Shown here: piece by piece, positions 41,380 through 44,301 of the stretch | How the letters are laid out: each line of letters opens with the position of its first letter | Position numbering within the stretch: the first letter of the stretch is position 1 | Assembly (NCBI GenBank): GCA_910584865.1 | Contig: CAJUCE010000042.1 | Location: forward strand, 1 to 44,301 | Length of the DNA stretch: 44,301 bases | Origin: an uncultured Acetatifactor sp. | Lineage (GTDB): Bacteria > Bacillota > Clostridia > Lachnospirales > Lachnospiraceae | Direction: 5' to 3' | Position numbers and translations under genes: made by a program | Notes under the pieces: model-generated | What the model was told of the DNA's origin: nothing | What the model saw: only the letters and a program-made list of their open reading frames with translations | Database searches by the model: none

Positions 41380-41521
41380 TTAACAAAGAAAATATCCTTC
41401 ATTACTTCCTACCACTCTAATCGACAACCTTAAATTTACTATCCGCTTAATCGTTGGTCTGTTGCCACTGGCAGTAGTCTTCCCATGCGTCAAAATCCCA
41501 TTGTATCCGTTTTACCTGCAT
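41380..41521 (-). pseudogene. Broken YoeB/Txe-type toxin
   Basis: ATG 41521 lies six bases after the antitoxin stop and encodes MQVKRIQWDFDAWEDYCQWQ and QTND before a stop at 41447. WDxDAWEDYxxWQQT is the N-terminus of YoeB/Txe toxins. In the next frame the homology continues as TIKRIVNL and later GSNEGY, reaching about 41380, so at least one indel has broken the frame, and the catalytic C-terminal half is absent. The deletion end coincides with the MFS leader unit. The antitoxin next to it remains intact. Confidence 0.65.
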
Positions 41522-41527
41522 AAGCCC

Positions 41528-41794
41528 CTATTCCTCAATCAGTTCATGTTCCGCCAGTTTCAGCCGCCCTGCCTTGTAGTCCTCCATTTTCTTTTCCAGA
41601 TAGCGGATATTGCTTTCGCTGTAAAAGGGGGCTGGGTCTGCGGTGATTTCAAAGGGGATTCTTCTTTCCTGTGCCACTTTCGTACAGAAAATGGTGATTG
41701 CCGTGGTAAGGTTCATTCCCATTTTCCGGCAGATTTCTTCTACGGATTCTTTCAATTCTGCGTCCATGCGGAAATTTACGCTTGTCTGTGCCAT
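41528..41794 (-). CDS. RelB/DinJ-family antitoxin (orphan)
   Basis: 88 residues from ATG 41794 (MAQTSVNFRMDAELKESVEE), behind AAAGGAGG at eight bases. MAQTSVNFRMD is the DNA-binding strand, followed by the helix-turn ICRKMGMNLTTAITIFCTKV and the conserved RRIPFEI, then a charged C-terminal toxin-binding tail. It should form a ribbon-helix-helix dimer that represses its own promoter (41858-41885). Its toxin gene is broken (41380-41521), so it can at most act as an autorepressor or neutralise a related toxin such as the one at 43488. Confidence 0.85.
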   Translation of the reverse strand: MAQTSVNFRMDAELKESVEEICRKMGMNLTTAITIFCTKVAQERRIPFEITADPAPFYSESNIRYLEKKMEDYKAGRLKLAEHELIEE

Positions 41795-41857
41795 ACATTG
41801 CACCTCCTTTACGTTCACTTATATTGTAGAAAGCAAATGCGGCTTCCGATAAGATAT

Positions 41858-41885
41858 ATTATATCGCGTTTTGGGTATTTGTAAA
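41858..41885 (-). promoter_or_regulatory. Promoter of the orphan antitoxin
   Basis: TTTACA, 16 bases, TATAAT on the minus strand. The -10 region is embedded in a near-palindromic AT stretch (GATATATTATATC) that may be the antitoxin operator. Confidence 0.6.
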
Positions 41886-41948
41886 GTATTTTCTTTATGT
41901 TTTGTCATATCCGCTTTACATTTCCCCTTTTTGCAATTTATGCTTTAC

Positions 41949-42059
41949 TCACCCATCCTTTTCTTCTTCCACCACGCACTTATCCAAAGCATATGCCAAA
42001 AAAGTCCCCATCAGTTCATTCCTGCTATGTCCTGCCCTGGAAGAAATATCATCAATCCA
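41949..42059 (-). pseudogene. Ribbon-helix-helix protein C-terminal scrap
   Basis: Directly past the break in the methyltransferase, another minus-strand frame reads WIDDISSRAGHSRNELMGTF then LAYALDKCVVEEEKDG to a stop at 41949. The pattern (helix, SRNELM, amphipathic helix) resembles the end of small RHH/CopG regulators. It has no start and seems fused to the methyltransferase stub by a deletion. Confidence 0.35.
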
Positions 42060-42369
42060 TCTTTGAGCACAATAACTTTGCCGAATATCCACTGTCACTT
42101 AAAAGTTTTGCTGCATTATCAAGCTGCTTTTGGGACAGATCAACTCCCCATAACTCCCCTGCACCTTTTTCAGCATTATATTTCAATGAATGTCCACTGC
42201 CACAGCATATCTCCAGCATTTTCTTTCCCGCAACATCACTGAATAAATGTAAATCATCTTCTGTTGGAAATCGTACCCCATACACCGGAAGTGCCGTTGT
42301 TCCAAACCACAAATCAGCATGGTCATTCCAATATGTTTTATTACTCTCAATTATCTCATCACGTTTCAT
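42052..42369 (-). pseudogene. Truncated class I SAM methyltransferase
   Basis: 105 residues from ATG 42369 (MKRDEIIESNKTYWNDHADL), with GGGGGA upstream. Motif I is LEICCGSGHSLKYNAEKGAG, followed by acidic motif II WGVDLSQKQL. The frame ends after SAKLLCSKMD, where motif III should begin; full-length relatives have about 240 residues. The lost two thirds include the substrate domain, so the product should be inactive. The break joins it to an unrelated RHH-like scrap. Confidence 0.75.
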
Positions 42370-42437
42370 ATATTCCCCCTAAACAATTGCCACTCTTTTT
42401 ATAAATAGAGCCATTTTAGAGCCAACAGGCATAAAGC

Positions 42438-42480
42438 AATCCCGGAAACGCCCATTTTATCAGCATTTCCGGGATTTTAT
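42438..42480. terminator. Bidirectional terminator between methyltransferase stub and HEPN gene
   Basis: AATCCCGGAAA and TTTCCGGGATT make an 11-bp stem; TTTTAT follows on plus and TTGCTTTAT on minus. It separates the HEPN transcript from the methyltransferase stub. Confidence 0.6.
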
Positions 42481-42485
42481 CCGTT

Positions 42486-42550
42486 ACTCGAACTCGGCGT
42501 GTTCTTTGTTGTTCCTAACTATATTTGTTTAGATTTTATGCAAATACACG
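42486..42550. repeat. 65-bp direct repeat, left copy
   Basis: Begins ACTCGAACTCGGCGTGTTCT and ends AATACACG. It matches 44236-44300 at about 59 of 65 positions in the same orientation. On the minus strand both copies end a frame in NKEHAEFE and stop, so the repeat may derive from the 3' end of a gene. Between the copies lie the HEPN-motif gene and the intact toxin-antitoxin pair. Confidence 0.75.
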
Positions 42551-42617
42551 TCCCTTTTTTACTTCAATTACACCATTTATTCTGTCTTGCTGATTTTCTG
42601 TTGCCAAAATGTTGCCA

Positions 42618-43343
42618 TCATACTTTATATATATTTCTAATATCTCTATCAATACGCCCAATCATTGTTTTTAAATTTGCCACACAATCACTAAAGTATT
42701 GCTCGTCAATAACGGCCTCGTTTCCGAAATCACACAATTTATATTCCCTGACCTTATCAATATATACCTGATTAACTATACCTGCATTATGTACCCACAA
42801 ATCTCTTCTTGCCTTAATCTCAACCCATTTACCCCAAATATCATCATCAACTATAATACCTAATGCTTTGTCAAAATATTCTATCTGTTTTTGTGGACTG
42901 GCATAAAACAATCCTTCTATACGTTGATCTATTACATTTTTTATAAGAGTATCTTTATCCTTATCAATTAAATCCACAATTGCGACTTCTTTAGAAAAAT
43001 TAACACCTGCAATTGTACATTTAATACGCTTATTATCACAAAGAAGAATCCACATCATAATTTTAGACAAATAATCCTCTACTGCCGCAACAGAGGATAC
43101 AAATGCACTATTATATATATCCCTGCTTACTATTCTGTTTTTAATTCTTTGCCCATCGTTTCGTGCCACAGTTCTCATTTTTCCTGTTGCTCCAGCTTTA
43201 GGAACTTCAAACTCAAATTTTGTATCCGGCAATGCTTCAACGGCCTCTCTTGCCAACTTTACCCAGAAAAAAGTATCATTTAAAAAGGATTGCTTTTCTC
43301 TCTTTAACTCTGAAGCCTTATCTCTAAGTTCTTGTATTTCCAT
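42618..43343 (-). CDS. HEPN-motif protein (RiboL-PSP-HEPN-like)
   Basis: 241 residues, all helical in appearance, no signal peptide. ARRDLWVHNAGIVNQVYIDK at about 180-200 contains R-x4-H (RDLWVH), the nuclease motif of HEPN domains, with the following N-x-G typical of the MAE_28990/RiboL-PSP-HEPN branch. The upstream helices (YNSAFVSSVAAVEDYLSKIM and GLFYASPQKQIEYFDKALGI) match the family layout. Such proteins are RNases or RNA-binding parts of toxin and anti-phage systems. The start follows AAGGGGAAG. It is AT-rich, stands next to a toxin-antitoxin pair and is enclosed by a direct repeat, all consistent with mobile defence cargo. Function remains unproven. Confidence 0.65.
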   Translation of the reverse strand: MEIQELRDKASELKREKQSFLNDTFFWVKLAREAVEALPDTKFEFEVPKAGATGKMRTVARNDGQRIKNRIVSRDIYNSAFVSSVAAVEDYLSKIMMWILLCDNKRIKCTIAGVNFSKEVAIVDLIDKDKDTLIKNVIDQRIEGLFYASPQKQIEYFDKALGIIVDDDIWGKWVEIKARRDLWVHNAGIVNQVYIDKVREYKLCDFGNEAVIDEQYFSDCVANLKTMIGRIDRDIRNIYKV

Positions 43344-43487
43344 GTACTTCCCCTTATGCTATTACAATGATATTGACAACAGTTTCTTTACATGTCACTA
43401 ATTGCCGCAATCCCATAATCCGTTCCGGCTCGGACTCCTTAAATTTTACTTTTTCCGGTTACCTGCAGTTGTCAAATTTTGCCATCT

Positions 43488-43754
43488 TTACTTGTCTCTG
43501 TAACGAGACCCACATTGAACAATCTTTATAACATTATCTTCTATTCGATAAACAATACGGTTTGCATCATCTATTCGTCGGCTCCAATAGGATGCCAAAT
43601 CACCGCTTAATCTCTCTGGCTTTCCTATTCCCTCGTATCCATTTCGGTCAATATCCTTCAATAGCTGAAGAATACGTCTCAATGTCTTTTTATCCTGCTT
43701 TGTCCAATATTCAAAATCTTCCCACGCCGCATCTGACCAGGCCTTAATCATCAA
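43488..43754 (-). CDS. YoeB/Txe-type toxin
   Basis: 88 residues, MMIKAWSDAAWEDFEYWTKQ onward (second ATG at 43751 equally possible). DAAWEDFEYW, KKTLRRILQLLKDIDRNGYE, GIGKPERLSGDLASYWSRRI and RIVYRIEDNVIKIVQCGSRY match the YoeB/Txe family, including the Glu/Arg/His-Tyr surface region; the final SRYRDK replaces the usual CRYHY. These toxins cleave mRNA on the ribosome. The gene overlaps the antitoxin gene by 11 bases, so the two are translated together. It appears complete and active. Confidence 0.85.
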   Translation of the reverse strand: MMIKAWSDAAWEDFEYWTKQDKKTLRRILQLLKDIDRNGYEGIGKPERLSGDLASYWSRRIDDANRIVYRIEDNVIKIVQCGSRYRDK

Positions 43755-43995
43755 GGTTCACCTCATGTATCTTACCACCTGTAGCCTCCATTTGCGCTAC
43801 AGATTCTTTAAGTCTGGTCATATTCTCCTGCGAATAAAACGGATCAACAGATACTTCAAACGGTATCCTTTTTTCTCGTCCTAGTTTTTTGAGATAAATA
43901 TTTATAGCTGTAGATAAAGACATTCCAATATCAGCGCAAACCTGCTCTGCGTTTTTCTTTACGTCATCCTCTATGCGCAAACTAATTTGAGCCAT
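43744..43995 (-). CDS. RelB/DinJ-family antitoxin
   Basis: 83 residues, MAQISLRIEDDVKKNAEQVC onward, then ADIGMSLSTAINIYLKKLGR and KRIPFEVSVDPFYSQ. It is a ribbon-helix-helix DNA-binding antitoxin with an acidic tail (GGKIHEVNLDD) for toxin binding. The start has GAGGTG upstream. Promoter at 44027-44055. It is related to the orphan antitoxin at 41528-41794, which shares the opening MAQxS and RRIPFE motifs. Confidence 0.88.
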   Translation of the reverse strand: MAQISLRIEDDVKKNAEQVCADIGMSLSTAINIYLKKLGREKRIPFEVSVDPFYSQENMTRLKESVAQMEATGGKIHEVNLDD

Positions 43996-44026
43996 TATAT
44001 ATCACCTCTTCCTTTTTCATATTACC

Positions 44027-44055
44027 AACATATCACATATTGCATTATTTGTAAA
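44027..44055 (-). promoter_or_regulatory. Promoter of the toxin-antitoxin pair
   Basis: TTTACA, 17 bases, TATGTT on the minus strand; the spacer contains ATATGTGATAT-like half-sites, likely bound by the antitoxin. Confidence 0.6.
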
Positions 44056-44171
44056 GCATTTTGCTATATATTTGCTTATTTTTTATTATCTTTTCTACAA
44101 TCATCCATAAAAATACATAGTTACACTGGCAACAATCCACTACGCTAATTTCCCTAAAAATGACAGATTGT

Positions 44172-44212
44172 AAATATAGCAGGCAATCTCATAGACTACC
44201 TGCCATATAAAA
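44172..44212 (-). terminator. Hairpin between the toxin-antitoxin promoter and the right repeat
   Basis: GCAGGTAGT and ATTGCCTGC pair on the minus strand (with G-U pairs) around CTATGAG, followed by TATATTTAC. It would end a gene entering from the right. Confidence 0.4.
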
Positions 44213-44235
44213 TAATCTGTGTAAACTTTTTCATC

Positions 44236-44300
44236 ACTCGAACTCGGCGTGTTCTTTGTTATTATTAACTGTATTTGTTTAGGTTTTATGCGAATACACG
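44236..44300. repeat. 65-bp direct repeat, right copy
   Basis: Same orientation as 42486-42550, beginning with the identical 25 bases starting ACTCGAACTCGGCGTGTTCT. It reaches the last base but one of the window, so it may be longer. Confidence 0.75.
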
Positions 44301-44301
44301 C

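Noticed and set aside
42486..42550. 65-bp repeat as a duplicated tRNA end
   Set aside because: CGAACTC recalls a T-loop, but no acceptor stem or CCA-like end can be built around it.

Overview
The window looks like a chromosomal stretch of a gut-type Lachnospiraceae (Clostridia). The evidence is the gene content (FeoA-FeoA-FeoB with a small Cys-rich partner, Ktr-type K+ uptake, PepC, an anaerobic sulfatase-maturase-like radical SAM enzyme, LytTR/GHKL regulators), AGGAGG-type ribosome binding sites and mixed base composition. Most genes are on the minus strand. The assignment is inferred; there is no rRNA or tRNA to confirm it.

Layout. 1-360: the start of a lysine/proline/glutamate repeat protein that runs off the left edge. 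513-8554: an AT-rich surface-glycan operon read right to left, with a zinc alcohol dehydrogenase, a CDP-glycerol-type glycerophosphotransferase, a beta-propeller-like protein, three tandem MptE/Maf-like (DUF115) paralogues and a truncated NeuD/PglD-like stub. 8999-10351: a TnpB-family protein in which all three RuvC catalytic positions appear substituted. 10396-11887: a tyrosine recombinase bracketed by 29-bp palindromic sites in inverted orientation and by 12-bp-spaced TGACCA pairs. 12199-21896: a LytTR/GHKL two-component system followed by four ABC exporter half-transporters, with a 36-bp tandem array between the last two. 22360-24650: KtrB/KtrA. 24828-26502: a cytidylate-kinase-like protein and a lipoprotein. 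26891-31915: a carbohydrate ABC importer operon whose ATPase carries a hexapeptide-repeat insertion. 32148-35941: PepC, an SDR oxidoreductase and a radical SAM/SPASM enzyme. 36098-39188: the feo operon behind a strong promoter and three GTTAG-N6-CTAAC boxes.

39400-44301 is an accessory region built of small cassettes and debris: GNAT scraps, a MefA-like MFS exporter with an attenuator-like leader and a C-terminal homopolymer frameshift, a RelB-like antitoxin with a broken toxin, a truncated methyltransferase, a HEPN-motif protein, and an intact RelB/YoeB pair. A 65-bp direct repeat brackets the HEPN and toxin-antitoxin genes, and its second copy ends at the window edge.

Best candidates for something new are the apparently nuclease-dead TnpB with a structured downstream region, the recombinase bracketed by inverted palindromes, the HEPN/toxin-antitoxin island between direct repeats, and the MFS leader whose 16-codon peptide overlaps one of two mutually exclusive stems. 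All assignments come from reading the sequence; no database search or folding program was run.
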